Of a stretch of DNA of 38,559 nucleotides, positions 17,290 to 25,203 are shown piece by piece. The DNA is from an uncultured Romboutsia sp. GTDB lineage: Bacteria > Bacillota > Clostridia > Peptostreptococcales > Peptostreptococcaceae. The DNA lies in the NCBI GenBank assembly GCA_937880075.1, contig CALFLM010000041.1:1-38559 (forward strand), in the 5' to 3' direction. The position numbers and the translations under genes were made by a program. Under the pieces are notes generated by a model, which was not told the origin of the DNA, did not search any database, and saw nothing but the letters and a program-made list of their open reading frames with translations. Position 1 is the stretch's first letter. Each line of letters starts with the position of its first letter.

Positions 17290-17991
17290 CTATCTTACTA
17301 TTGTACCTATCTTTTCACCCATAACTGCTTTTAATATATTATCTGTAGATAATTCAAATACATGTATAGGTATTTTGTTGTCCATACATAAAGATGTTGC
17401 AGTAGAGTCCATTACTTTTAATTCTCTTTGTAAAACTTCTAAGTAAGTTAATTCATCAAACTTAACTGCATCAGCGTGTACCTTTGGATCTTTATCGTAT
17501 ACTGCATCAACATTTTTAGCAAGCAGTATAACTTCTGCTTCCATTTCAGCTGCTCTAAGTGATGCTGCTGTATCTGTTGAGAAATATGGATTTCCTGTTC
17601 CCGCACCAAATATAACCACTCTGTCTTTTTCTAAGTGTCTAACTGCTTTTCTTCTTATATATGGTTCCGCTATTTGTCTCATTTCTATAGCAGTTTGAAC
17701 TCTTGTTTGAACATCTATGTTTTCAAGAGCATCTTGAAGTGCCATAGAGTTCATAACTGTTGCAAGCATCCCTATATAATCTGCTGTAGTCCTATCCATT
17801 CCTTCTGATGTTCTACCTCTCCAGAAGTTTCCACCACCAACAACTACAGATACTTCAACACCTATTTCTTGAATTTTCTTTATTGCTACTGCTATTTCAT
17901 TTACAACATCATTATTTATTCCAAAACCTTTGTCTCCTGCTAGTGCTTCACCACTAAGTTTTAACAGTACTCTTTTATACATTGGTTTCAT
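17290..17991 (-). CDS. pyrH: Uridylate kinase (UMP kinase)
   Basis: 233 aa hexameric UMP kinase of the amino acid kinase fold; ATP plus UMP to ADP plus UDP. The phosphate-binding start KRVLLKLSGEALAG, the VVVGGGNFWRGR loop near 50-60, the GAGTGNPYFSTDTAASLRA segment near 130-150, and the ATSLCMDNKIPIHVF stretch near 197-211 are diagnostic. GGAGG lies 10 bases before the ATG. It follows tsf across a strong terminator, so part of its expression may come from read-through or a separate promoter. Confidence 0.97.
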   Translation of the reverse strand: MKPMYKRVLLKLSGEALAGDKGFGINNDVVNEIAVAIKKIQEIGVEVSVVVGGGNFWRGRTSEGMDRTTADYIGMLATVMNSMALQDALENIDVQTRVQTAIEMRQIAEPYIRRKAVRHLEKDRVVIFGAGTGNPYFSTDTAASLRAAEMEAEVILLAKNVDAVYDKDPKVHADAVKFDELTYLEVLQRELKVMDSTATSLCMDNKIPIHVFELSTDNILKAVMGEKIGTIVR

Positions 17992-18031
17992 AAAAAGAAA
18001 TCCTCCCTACATTCTACCTAATATGTTTTTC

Positions 18032-18062
18032 AAAAAAAGAGAACACTTAAGTGTTCTCTTTT
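18032..18062 (-). terminator. Intrinsic terminator after tsf
   Basis: Perfect palindrome with arms AGAGAACACTT/AAGTGTTCTCT just after the tsf stop, followed by a run of seven T on the minus strand. It separates rpsB-tsf from pyrH. Confidence 0.92.
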
Positions 18063-18066
18063 ACAA

Positions 18067-18975
18067 TTACTTAAGTTGCTTAGCAACTTCTTCTGCAAAG
18101 TTTTCTTCTTTCTTTTCTATACCTTCTCCAACTTCAAATCTAACAACTCTTCCTAAAGTTATATCAGCTCCTACTTTCTTAGCAGTTTCTGCAACTAAAG
18201 CTTTTATTGTTAAATCTCCGTTCTTAACGAATGGTTGTTCTAATAAGCAAACTTCTTTTAATTGCTTTTCAAGTCTACCTTTTATCATTTTTTCAACTAT
18301 ATTAGCTGGTTTTCCTTCGTTTAAAGCTTGTTGAGTTAATATTTCAGTTTCATGTGCTATGTATTCTTGATCTACGTCATCTCTTGAAACGTACTTAGGA
18401 TTCATAGCAGCAACTTGCATAGCTATATCTCTTCCCATAGCTATAACTTCTGCATCTTTAGCAGTTGTTATCATTTCAACTAAAACACCTATTTTACCAC
18501 CACCGTGGATATATCCAGCTACTTGACCTTCTGTAGCTATCTTAACGAATCTTCTTACGTCTAGCTTTTCTCCTATTGTAGCTATTCTATTGTTTAATAC
18601 TTCAGATAAAGCTATTCCTTCGTTATGAGTTTCAGCTAATAATCCAGCTACGTCTTCTTTATCAGTAGCTAAAGCCATTAAAGCAGCATCCTTAACGAAA
18701 GTTTTGAAATCTTCGTTCTTAGCAACGAAGTCAGTTTCAGAGTTAACTTCTACCATAGAAGCAACTGTGTTATCTTCATTTATTTCTATAGCAACTAAAC
18801 CTTCAGCAGCTATTCTATCAGCTTTCTTAGCAGCTTTAGATAATCCTTTTTCTCTTAATATATCTACAGCTCTTTCCATATTTCCTTCAGCTTCTTGTAA
18901 AGCTTTCTTACAGTCCATCATTCCAGCACCTGTAGATTCTCTTAATTCTTTAACCATTTGTGCAGTTATAGCCAT
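18067..18975 (-). CDS. tsf: Elongation factor Ts
   Basis: 302 aa nucleotide exchange factor for EF-Tu. N-terminal UBA-like domain AITAQMVKELRESTGAGMMD with CKKALQEAEGNMERAVDILRE, then the VEVNSETDFVAKNEDF motif near 75-90 and paired core subdomains. The longest frame adds 18 residues at the N-terminus, but the ATG at 18975 has GGAGGG upstream and begins exactly where the family begins. Co-transcribed with rpsB, with a stable hairpin between them. Confidence 0.97.
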   Translation of the reverse strand: MAITAQMVKELRESTGAGMMDCKKALQEAEGNMERAVDILREKGLSKAAKKADRIAAEGLVAIEINEDNTVASMVEVNSETDFVAKNEDFKTFVKDAALMALATDKEDVAGLLAETHNEGIALSEVLNNRIATIGEKLDVRRFVKIATEGQVAGYIHGGGKIGVLVEMITTAKDAEVIAMGRDIAMQVAAMNPKYVSRDDVDQEYIAHETEILTQQALNEGKPANIVEKMIKGRLEKQLKEVCLLEQPFVKNGDLTIKALVAETAKKVGADITLGRVVRFEVGEGIEKKEENFAEEVAKQLK

Positions 18976-19003
18976 TTTGAGTACCCTCCATATGTATATA
19001 TTA

Positions 19004-19032
19004 TTAATGGTAAGGGAGACCCTTACCATTAA
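19004..19032. terminator. Hairpin between rpsB and tsf (attenuator-like)
   Basis: Perfect 13-bp stem TTAATGGTAAGGG / CCCTTACCATTAA with a 3-base loop. It begins about 10 bases after the rpsB stop. On the minus strand it is followed by ATAATATAT rather than a T run, so it probably slows, processes or partly terminates transcription and sets the S2 to EF-Ts ratio. Confidence 0.55.
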
Positions 19033-19041
19033 ATTGTTTTA

Positions 19042-19755
19042 TTATTCTTGCTCAGCTTCTACTTCTTCTTCAGCACCTTGTCTAGCTTCTATTATAGCGT
19101 TAGCCATAGCACCAGTTATTAACTTAACAGCTCTTATAGCGTCATCGTTTCCTGGTATAGCGTAGTCTAATTCTTCTGGGTCACAGTTAGTATCAACTAT
19201 ACCAAATACTGGTATACCTAATCTGTGTGCTTCTTGTATTGCTATGTTTTCTTTTCTTGGGTCTACTACGAACATAGCTCCTGGTAATTCAGGCATATCC
19301 TTCATACCGTTTAAGTATTTTTCAAGCTTTTCTTTTTCAGCTCTTAATTTTATAACTTCTTTCTTAGGAAGAACTTCAAATACACCTTCAGCTTCCATTT
19401 TTTCTAATTCTCTTAATTTATTTATTCTTGTTTGTATAGTTTTGTGGTTTGTTAACATTCCACCTAACCATCTTTCGTTAACGTAGAACATTCCACATCT
19501 TTCAGCTTCTTCTTTTATAGCTTCTTGAGCTTGCTTTTTAGTTCCTACGAATAAAACTGGCTTTCCAGTTTCAGCTACTTCTTTCATAGCTTTGTATGCT
19601 TCTTCAGCTTTTTTAACTGTTTTTTGTAAGTCTATTATATATATTCCGTTTCTTTCTGTGAATATATATTGAGCCATCTTAGGGTTCCATCTTCTTGTTT
19701 GATGTCCAAAGTGTACACCAGCTTCTAGTAATTGTTTCATTGATATTACTGACAT
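19042..19755 (-). CDS. rpsB: 30S ribosomal protein S2
   Basis: 237 aa. Start MSVISMKQLLEAGVHFGHQT with RRWNPKMAQYIFTERNGIYI directly after it are the family's N-terminal signature; the second signature PGAMFVVDPRKENIAIQEA lies near 155-173, with GIPVFGIVDTNCDPEELDYAIPG after it as separate motif. The C-terminus is acidic. AAGGAGG precedes the ATG. First gene of the translation and lipid block, preceded by its own promoter and a structured leader. Confidence 0.97.
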   Translation of the reverse strand: MSVISMKQLLEAGVHFGHQTRRWNPKMAQYIFTERNGIYIIDLQKTVKKAEEAYKAMKEVAETGKPVLFVGTKKQAQEAIKEEAERCGMFYVNERWLGGMLTNHKTIQTRINKLRELEKMEAEGVFEVLPKKEVIKLRAEKEKLEKYLNGMKDMPELPGAMFVVDPRKENIAIQEAHRLGIPVFGIVDTNCDPEELDYAIPGNDDAIRAVKLITGAMANAIIEARQGAEEEVEAEQE

Positions 19756-19781
19756 TTTAGTCCTCCTTGGTTTTTATCCTC

Positions 19782-19842
19782 CGACATGGTCATCTCTCTG
19801 AAAAACCTATCTCATAGGCACCTTTCAAAGATCACATTGTCG
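19782..19842 (-). promoter_or_regulatory. Structured rpsB leader RNA (candidate S2 autoregulatory site)
   Basis: The minus-strand leader can fold into one long interrupted hairpin: CGACA pairs with TGTCG, GATC-side bases with GAT, then CTTTGAAA with TTTTCAGAG (one wobble), then GCCTAT with ATAGGT around a GAG loop. It is distinctly less AT-rich than the flanking DNA and ends about 25 bases before the rpsB ATG. S2 is known to control its own operon in other bacteria; that this element binds S2 is inference. Confidence 0.55.
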
Positions 19843-19877
19843 TGCGTGATTATTTTATTGTTATTTTCACCTTAGAT

Positions 19878-19906
19878 AGTATATCATAAGGGTTTTAAAA
19901 TTACAA
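19878..19906 (-). promoter_or_regulatory. Promoter of rpsB-tsf
   Basis: TTGTAA (-35, 19901-19906), 17-base spacer, TATACT (-10, 19878-19883) with TGA giving an extended -10. Transcription would start near 19871, giving a leader of about 115 bases that holds the hairpin at 19782-19842. Confidence 0.75.
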
Positions 19907-19968
19907 TAATTTTTATATCTTTTATTTTTATGCTTTTTTATCTAAATTATATACGTTTTTCTTGTATT

Positions 19969-21156
19969 TTAATCAGTAAATATCATTTTTATTTTAGTTA
20001 TAAATGATATATTATCCACATCATTAGCGCTTATTATATCCACGCTACCTATAACCTGTCCAGTTTCTGTAAAATATTTTATTACACCTATTGTATCACC
20101 TTTTTTAACTGGATATTTTAATTCTTTTAAGGTTATTTGAGATTTTAAATTTTCAGTATTTTTTAATGTTGCATAAAGTTCATCTTCACTTTTTAATGTT
20201 ACTTCTAATTCTTCTAATCCTTTTATATATTTTTTACCTATTAATTGATCCTTTTTTATAACTCTTTTAGTAGAAAAGTTTTCTTTACCATATTTTAGTA
20301 TAGATAATGATGCGGAAGTTCTTTTTTCCTTGTGGTTAGCACCAAGTACTACGCCTATCATTCTGTGTCTTATCTCATTGTTTTTATCTTTATCTACTAC
20401 CATAGAAAATGCTAAACAATATCCAGCATTTCCAGTATAACCTGTTTTTATACCATCAACAGCTGGTATAATACCAAGTAGTGCATTAGTATTATTTTTT
20501 TTAAATTCTCTTTCTGGATACGAATATGTTTGCATATCAGTTATTGATACTACTTCTTTTTCATAATTATCAAACATATACTTTCCAAGCTTAGCTATAT
20601 CTCTTGCTGTCGATATATTTTCCTTTGGAAGAGCTTTAGGATTTTGAAGGTCATATATTGGAAGACCATTTGGGTTTACAAATGTTGTATTTGCCATACC
20701 TAGCTCTTTAGCTTTATCATTCATTCTTTGAACAAATGTATTTACATCTTTGCTAATATGCTTTGCTATTGCTATTGATGCATCATTTCCTGATACTATC
20801 ATAAGTCCCTTCATTAGTTCATAAAGAGGTACTTTTTCACCTACTTTTAAGTGATAACTAGAGCCTTTTACCTTTGCTATATCTTTATCTATTGTTATGA
20901 TATCATTTTTATTTACTTCTTTATTTTCTATTGCTTCTAAAGCTATTAAAAATGTCATCATTTTACTAAGACTAGCAAGTGGTCTTTTTACGTCTGGATC
21001 TTTTTCAAATATTACTCTATTTGTCATTTGATCTATAAGTATTGATGATTTAGAGTATCTGTCTACTTTATTATCGTCATCACAATATATTAAAGTAGGT
21101 ACTGATAGTATTAATACAAAGGTTAATATTAGTAATTTTTTTAGTCTTTTTCTCAA
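19969..21156 (-). CDS. dacF: D-alanyl-D-alanine carboxypeptidase (low-mass PBP)
   Basis: Secreted serine peptidase that trims the terminal D-Ala from peptidoglycan stems. Signal peptide at the N-terminus, then the three penicillin-binding motifs: SLSK (Ser62, Lys65), SGN near 122-124 and KTG near 237-239. A C-terminal PBP5_C-like beta domain is at about 285-365, with no clear membrane anchor after it. The longest frame starts at GTG (21165), but that codon is inside the AAGGTGA ribosome binding site. The TTG at 21156, 5 bases downstream of it, is the better start (395 aa). Monocistronic by position. Confidence 0.92.
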   Translation of the reverse strand: MRKRLKKLLILTFVLILSVPTLIYCDDDNKVDRYSKSSILIDQMTNRVIFEKDPDVKRPLASLSKMMTFLIALEAIENKEVNKNDIITIDKDIAKVKGSSYHLKVGEKVPLYELMKGLMIVSGNDASIAIAKHISKDVNTFVQRMNDKAKELGMANTTFVNPNGLPIYDLQNPKALPKENISTARDIAKLGKYMFDNYEKEVVSITDMQTYSYPEREFKKNNTNALLGIIPAVDGIKTGYTGNAGYCLAFSMVVDKDKNNEIRHRMIGVVLGANHKEKRTSASLSILKYGKENFSTKRVIKKDQLIGKKYIKGLEELEVTLKSEDELYATLKNTENLKSQITLKELKYPVKKGDTIGVIKYFTETGQVIGSVDIISANDVDNISFITKIKMIFTD

Positions 21157-21237
21157 AATGCTCACCTTCTTGGATTAATAAGTATATCTTAATCTTTTCC
21201 TCTTTATATAAATAATATATCAGTAATTATTTGCTAA

Positions 21238-22296
21238 CTATCTTATCATCCTTTTAATTATTACAGATGTCCATGCTGCACCTATTGTTATTCCAAAAAA
21301 AACTTCAATGCTTACTAGTATTTTACCAATTGTTGTTGTTACTATCATATCTCCATATCCAACCGTAGTAAATGTAACCATACTAAAGTACCAAAGGTCT
21401 ATATACGTATTTAGTATTTCAAATAATGAATGCTCCTTTAATGTTTTTATACTTATTCCTATTAATTCGTTGTTCAGTGTTTTAATTCCAATAAACATAT
21501 ATAAAAGTGCAAATATACTTATTGTCAAAATACTTACTATTAAAATATTCCAGGGTCTTTCACCATAACCTACCGTGTATTTTGATAATGCATCAAAAAA
21601 TTTAGACGATAAATAATCTATGTAGGTTGGGTAGTCTTCAACTCTTATATTTTTAGAACCATAGGATCTTTCTTTATAATAATAATATCCTATTCTTTCG
21701 TGGTCTCCTATTTTATTAGCTTGATTTCTCGCTATTCTATAGTTTATCTTACCATTTATATAATGTTCTTTTTCATAATCTACATCTAATAATATAAACT
21801 TTGTATACTCATCAAATTTTATTCCATCCATTCTTGGAAAATTGTGCACTGAGTTTATAAATAAATTTTGCCCAGTAAATTCCACTCCCATAAATATTTT
21901 TTTATTAGAATGTTTTGGATTAAATATTGCATTATTAAATATAGCTGTATATCTAAATTTACTATTTATAAATGTAGCAAAATCTAAAAAGTTAGTTTGA
22001 TTAAATATTATTTTACCTTTAAATGTGTAATTATTAAATAAAGCTTCTTTTATAAATGTAGCTTCACTAAAGTTTAGTTCTTTATAGATATAATCTATAA
22101 CTTCATTTATATTGAATTTTTCTTCAAATACAAATCCACTAAAGTCACTTATATTTTTTTCTTTTATTAATTTTGTAACTTTTTCATTTTCTTCTGTTGT
22201 TTTATGTTTTTTATGAAATATGCAATAGCCAGTTTCATCTGCATCATAGTTGCATATACATTTGTTATTTATATTTGATGACCATTTACACTTCAT
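21238..22296 (-). CDS. Two-helix potassium channel with pentapeptide-like repeats
   Basis: 352 aa from the ATG at 22296, chosen because GGAGG lies 5 bases upstream; a longer frame begins 14 codons earlier. The N-terminus has a Cys/His cluster (C3, C13, C15, C25, H28) that could bind a metal. Residues 55-165 are rich in F-A/N-x-x-x steps like degenerate pentapeptide repeats (ATFIKEALF, FNNAIF). A TM helix at about 249-270 leads to a pore helix and the selectivity filter TTVGYGD near 310-316, then a final helix at 323-347. This is an Ion_trans_2-type K+ channel subunit, probably tetrameric, with a soluble cytoplasmic N-terminal module as possible sensor. Ligand unknown. Confidence 0.8.
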   Translation of the reverse strand: MKCKWSSNINNKCICNYDADETGYCIFHKKHKTTEENEKVTKLIKEKNISDFSGFVFEEKFNINEVIDYIYKELNFSEATFIKEALFNNYTFKGKIIFNQTNFLDFATFINSKFRYTAIFNNAIFNPKHSNKKIFMGVEFTGQNLFINSVHNFPRMDGIKFDEYTKFILLDVDYEKEHYINGKINYRIARNQANKIGDHERIGYYYYKERSYGSKNIRVEDYPTYIDYLSSKFFDALSKYTVGYGERPWNILIVSILTISIFALLYMFIGIKTLNNELIGISIKTLKEHSLFEILNTYIDLWYFSMVTFTTVGYGDMIVTTTIGKILVSIEVFFGITIGAAWTSVIIKRMIR

Positions 22297-22410
22297 ATTT
22301 TCCTCCAAATTAGTATGTATATGTTTTAGTATTTTCACTTTTATTTTTTAAATGTAAGAAATTTGTTTTAAATTAACTTAAGATGGATATTTTAGATTTG
22401 TAACGTTGGT

Positions 22411-22481
22411 GCACTCGAGGATAATATATAAGTTTCACTCCATACTAAAATGTCGTTTCAACTTATATATTATCCTCTTCG
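22411..22481. repeat. Palindromic intergenic repeat, copy D (empty outer frame)
   Basis: Perfect 18-bp inverted repeat GAGGATAATATATAAGTT (22417-22434) and AACTTATATATTATCCTC (22460-22477) around a 25-base loop that reads TCACTCCATACTAAAA then TGTCGTTTC. Loop and right arm match the outer frame of copy B almost exactly, but the inner modules are absent. Confidence 0.8.
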
Positions 22482-22644
22482 CTAATTAGTCTATCGTTAT
22501 ATTTTTTTGTTAAATAACTCGCTGTAATAGTTAAATTTAGTTATTGAAATTACTAGGGCTTATTATATAAAATTGAATTATAAAAAATACTGTATAGTAT
22601 TTTCAATATGTATAAAGATTAACTAGTACAACAGATTAAATATA

Positions 22645-22765
22645 TCGAGATGAATATAAAGTTTTATTTCATACTTAAAATTTATCATAAACGATATATC
22701 CTTATTTCCACTACGGATACATCCGTTGCTTAAAATGTCGCTATAGTTTATGTACTCATCTTTAC
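22645..22765. repeat. Palindromic intergenic repeat, copy E (one inner module)
   Basis: Left outer arm GAGATGAATATAAAGTTTTA with TTTCATACTTAAAA, one inner module from ATAAACGATATATCC through ACGGATACATCCGTTGC and TTAAAATGTCG, then a degenerate right arm ending in ACTCATCTTTACT. Together with copy D it fills much of the 600-base gap between the channel and helicase genes. The rest of that gap is AT-rich and I see no gene in it. Confidence 0.75.
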
Positions 22766-22816
22766 TATATAATGAGTTTGTCTAAATATTGGATATATTA
22801 TATATGTAGAAATAAT

Positions 22817-22845
22817 TAGAATTATTTATAATAGTGTGGTATTAT
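22817..22845 (+). promoter_or_regulatory. Weak promoter candidate for the helicase
   Basis: TATTAT (22840-22845) preceded by TGG resembles an extended -10; the -35 region TAGAAT matches poorly. A second TATAAT occurs at 22827-22832. One of these probably drives the helicase. Confidence 0.3.
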
Positions 22846-22897
22846 AGATTAGTTATATAATTGTATTTAAAATATTTTAAATGAAAGGTAATAACTT

Positions 22898-24007
22898 ATG
22901 AATTTTAAAGATTTAGGAATTAGTGAAAGCATTGTAAATGTTTTATCAAAAAACGGTATATCAACACCAACTCCTATACAAGAAGAAAGTATAAGCATTA
23001 TAAAAAATGGTTGTGATGTTATAGCTCAGGCTCAAACAGGTACTGGTAAGACTTTAGCATTTTTACTTCCTCTATTTGAAAATATATCTATAGATAATAA
23101 TAATATACAAGGACTTATTTTAACTCCTACAAGAGAGCTTGCTATTCAAATTACTGAAGAAGCTATGAAGTTAAAAGAAGGTAAAGATATAAATATATTA
23201 GCAGCCTATGGTGGAAAGGATATAGGATCTCAATTAAATAAACTAAAGAGAAATATTCATTTAGTTATAGCTACTCCAGGTAGACTTATAGATCATATAA
23301 TGAGAGGTGCTATTAATCTTAAAAACTTAAAAACCGTTGTATTTGATGAAGCTGATGAGATGCTTTTTATGGGCTTTAAAAATGATATAGAAACTATAAT
23401 GAAAGGTGTTCCTAAAAAGTCTCAAGTTTTATGTTTCTCAGCTACTATGGACTCAGCTGTTAAAAAACTTGCTTATAGATACATGAATAACCCTAGTGTT
23501 ATATCTATAAAGTCTAAGGAAGTTACTTTAGATAATATTATTCAAGAAGTTGTTGAAACTACTGATAGAAATAAACAAGATTCTCTTTGTAAGTGTCTTG
23601 ATAAGGATAATCCATTTTTATCTATAATATTCTGTAGAACTAAGGTTAGAGTTGACAAGCTTGAGGAAGACTTAGCAAGACGTGGTTATAACTGCGCTAA
23701 AATTCATAGTGATGTAAAACAATCAAAACGTGAACGTATAATGAAATCTTTTAGAAATGCAGATATACAATATTTAATAGCAACTGATGTTGCTGCTCGT
23801 GGTATAGATGTTACAGGAGTTACTCATATATACAATTATGATATACCTGAAACTGTAGAATCTTATATTCACCGTATAGGTAGATGTGGTAGAGCTGGTG
23901 AAAAAGGATATACTTGCCTTTTCATAGATCCTAAAAATCAATCTATGCTAGAAGAAATCGAAAATACTATTAAATTTAACATACCAAAAAGACAACTTAT
24001 TGATTAA
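22898..24007 (+). CDS. DEAD-box ATP-dependent RNA helicase
   Basis: 369 aa. All core motifs are present in order: Q motif (TPTPIQEESI), I (AQTGTGKT), Ia (PTRELA), Ib (TPGRLI), II (DEAD), III (SAT), IV (IIFCRT), V (TDVAARGID) and VI (HRIGRCGRAG). The protein ends about 30 residues after motif VI, so it lacks the basic C-terminal extension or DbpA domain that gives CshA and DbpA their RNA targets. It would unwind structured RNA, for example in ribosome assembly, RNA decay or cold growth. AAAGG precedes the ATG. The only long plus-strand gene in this part of the window, possibly co-transcribed with the 59 aa ORF after it. Confidence 0.93.
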   Translation: MNFKDLGISESIVNVLSKNGISTPTPIQEESISIIKNGCDVIAQAQTGTGKTLAFLLPLFENISIDNNNIQGLILTPTRELAIQITEEAMKLKEGKDINILAAYGGKDIGSQLNKLKRNIHLVIATPGRLIDHIMRGAINLKNLKTVVFDEADEMLFMGFKNDIETIMKGVPKKSQVLCFSATMDSAVKKLAYRYMNNPSVISIKSKEVTLDNIIQEVVETTDRNKQDSLCKCLDKDNPFLSIIFCRTKVRVDKLEEDLARRGYNCAKIHSDVKQSKRERIMKSFRNADIQYLIATDVAARGIDVTGVTHIYNYDIPETVESYIHRIGRCGRAGEKGYTCLFIDPKNQSMLEEIENTIKFNIPKRQLID

Positions 24008-24091
24008 TCTAGTATATAATATAAGTATCATCTAAGTTGTATGTAAATTTTAAATACTTATTACCAACATAAAGGGGGAATACTTTCTTAA

Positions 24092-24271
24092 ATGGACAGG
24101 ATGTATGATATTTTATTATTAATTGCTACATTTATATGTGTAATAACTTTTAACAGATTTTCATCTACTAATGAAACTGTATTTGTAATTTTATCTGTTT
24201 TAGGTATTATACTTAGCATTTCGATGCTACTATTCAATAATAAAAAATATCTAAGTAAATCTAAAAAGTAA
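24092..24271 (+). CDS. Small two-helix membrane protein
   Basis: 59 codons (start MDRMYDILLLIATF, end KKYLSKSKK). Two hydrophobic segments at about 5-19 and 29-47 are joined by a short polar loop (NRFSSTNET), and a Lys-rich cytoplasmic tail follows, as in many small bacterial inner-membrane proteins. AAAGGGGG lies 13 bases before the ATG, a little far. It starts 84 bases after the helicase stop and ends just before a hairpin, which together support a real gene. No family recognised. Confidence 0.55.
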   Translation: MDRMYDILLLIATFICVITFNRFSSTNETVFVILSVLGIILSISMLLFNNKKYLSKSKK

Positions 24272-24276
24272 AAACA

Positions 24277-24314
24277 TAAAGGAGCTATCTCATAATTGAG
24301 ATTAGCTCCTTTGA
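24277..24314. terminator. Convergent terminator between the 59 aa ORF and the 3D-domain gene
   Basis: Arms AAAGGAGCTA and TAGCTCCTTT with further CTC/GAG pairing inside. On the minus strand TATGTTTTTA follows, so it best serves the 3D-domain gene; the plus-strand tail GATATATATT is weaker. Confidence 0.75.
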
Positions 24315-24320
24315 TATATA

Positions 24321-24902
24321 TTACCCTAATATTTGAATTTCTATAGTTCTTCTTCCCCAGTTATAACATTCTTTTTTAGTATTCATAAATATATCTATCT
24401 TATTTCCTTTTATAGCTCCACCAGTATTATTTGCTATAAAAGTTCTGCCAAATTGCGGTATATATACTTTAGTTCCATATGGTATAACCTTAGGGTCAAC
24501 AGCTATAGTTCCCCATACAGGCTTTTGACCTGTTGAAGTTGTTGAGTATCCAGTATAAGCAGTAGCTACTACATTCATAGCACGAACTACTTGATTATTT
24601 GAGTTACTTTGTGAAGTATTACTTGAACTACTATTTCCGTTCACTTTTATATATTTCTTACTTGCCCATCCTTCTTTTCCGTTTAAATTTACTTTATACC
24701 AACCGTTACTTTCATCTAAGATTGTTACATTTTTATTTCTATATAAACTTCCTATCGTACTATATTTAGTAGATGGTCCTTTTCTTACGTTTAATTTTGA
24801 TGCTGTAACAACTCCCATGCTATCAGCAAATATGTCAGTTACTCCTATTGAAAATATTACTGTCCATACTAACAAAAATTTAAGTATAGTTTTCTTTATC
24901 AT
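24321..24902 (-). CDS. Secreted SH3b and 3D-domain cell wall protein
   Basis: 193 aa. Signal peptide (cleavage probably after FADS near 25-28), bacterial SH3 domain at about 30-86 (ASKLNVRKGPSTKYSTIG, then GWYKVNLNGKEGWASKKYI), a Ser/Asn-rich linker at 88-104, and a C-terminal 3D domain at 110-193. The 3D domain has ATAYT, GTIAVDPKVIPYGTKVYI (D136) and IDIF (D170). In the middle motif, usually A-x-D-T-G-G, residue 159 is Asn (ANNTGG), so one of the three name-giving aspartates is missing. Related YocH/YuiC/Rpf-like proteins are muralytic. AAGGAGG precedes the ATG. A WalR-type box lies upstream of its promoter. Confidence 0.88.
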   Translation of the reverse strand: MIKKTILKFLLVWTVIFSIGVTDIFADSMGVVTASKLNVRKGPSTKYSTIGSLYRNKNVTILDESNGWYKVNLNGKEGWASKKYIKVNGNSSSSNTSQSNSNNQVVRAMNVVATAYTGYSTTSTGQKPVWGTIAVDPKVIPYGTKVYIPQFGRTFIANNTGGAIKGNKIDIFMNTKKECYNWGRRTIEIQILG

Positions 24903-24978
24903 AAAAACTCCTCCTTTAAAATTTTTATAGTAATTAATTTTCTATATTTGTTACATTTTTGTAATCTTTATATTCTAA

Positions 24979-25007
24979 ATAGTAGTCGATTGAAATTTAT
25001 TTGTAAA
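24979..25007 (-). promoter_or_regulatory. Promoter of the SH3-3D gene
   Basis: TTTACA (-35, 25002-25007), 17-base spacer, TACTAT (-10, 24979-24984). Gives a leader of about 70 bases containing a TTACA/TGTAA inverted pair. Confidence 0.6.
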
Positions 25008-25024
25008 GCATTTCAATAAAATTT

Positions 25025-25041
25025 ATTACAAATTAGTTACA
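25025..25041 (-). promoter_or_regulatory. WalR-type direct-repeat box
   Basis: Minus strand reads TGTAAC-TAATT-TGTAAT, a full match to the WalR consensus TGTWAH-N5-TGTWAH. It ends about 18 bp upstream of the -35 of the SH3-3D gene, a position suited to activation. WalR controls YocH, a 3D-domain protein, in Bacillus. Confidence 0.55.
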
Positions 25042-25152
25042 ATATGACAAGTTCAAATTAAAATTAATTTTTAATAATCATTAAAATTTCAATATATATA
25101 GCTATATTTTACTTTTTTAATTTATACAAGCATAAAATTTACTCTGTTCATA

Positions 25153-25203
25153 TAGACAATGATATATCCTTACTACGATTTACTTATACATCTGTTATTA
25201 AAA
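25153..25203. repeat. Palindromic intergenic repeat, copy F (degenerate)
   Basis: AGACAATGATATATCCT, then a variable centre, then ACATCTGTTATTAAAA resembles the inner module arms of copies B and E with several changes. It borders the rbs terminator. The rest of the 331-base gap holds the promoter and WalR box described separately. Confidence 0.4.

Noticed and set aside
18704..19165. Plus-strand open frame of 153 codons antisense to tsf and rpsB
   Set aside because: Lies wholly opposite two certain ribosomal genes, has Ser/Ala-rich shadow composition and no ribosome binding site.
21510..21575. Second TVGYG string in the channel protein, just before its first helix
   Set aside because: It is followed by ERPW and a transmembrane helix, not by a pore layout; a GYGERP-like linker is common in this protein class, so it is not a second selectivity filter.
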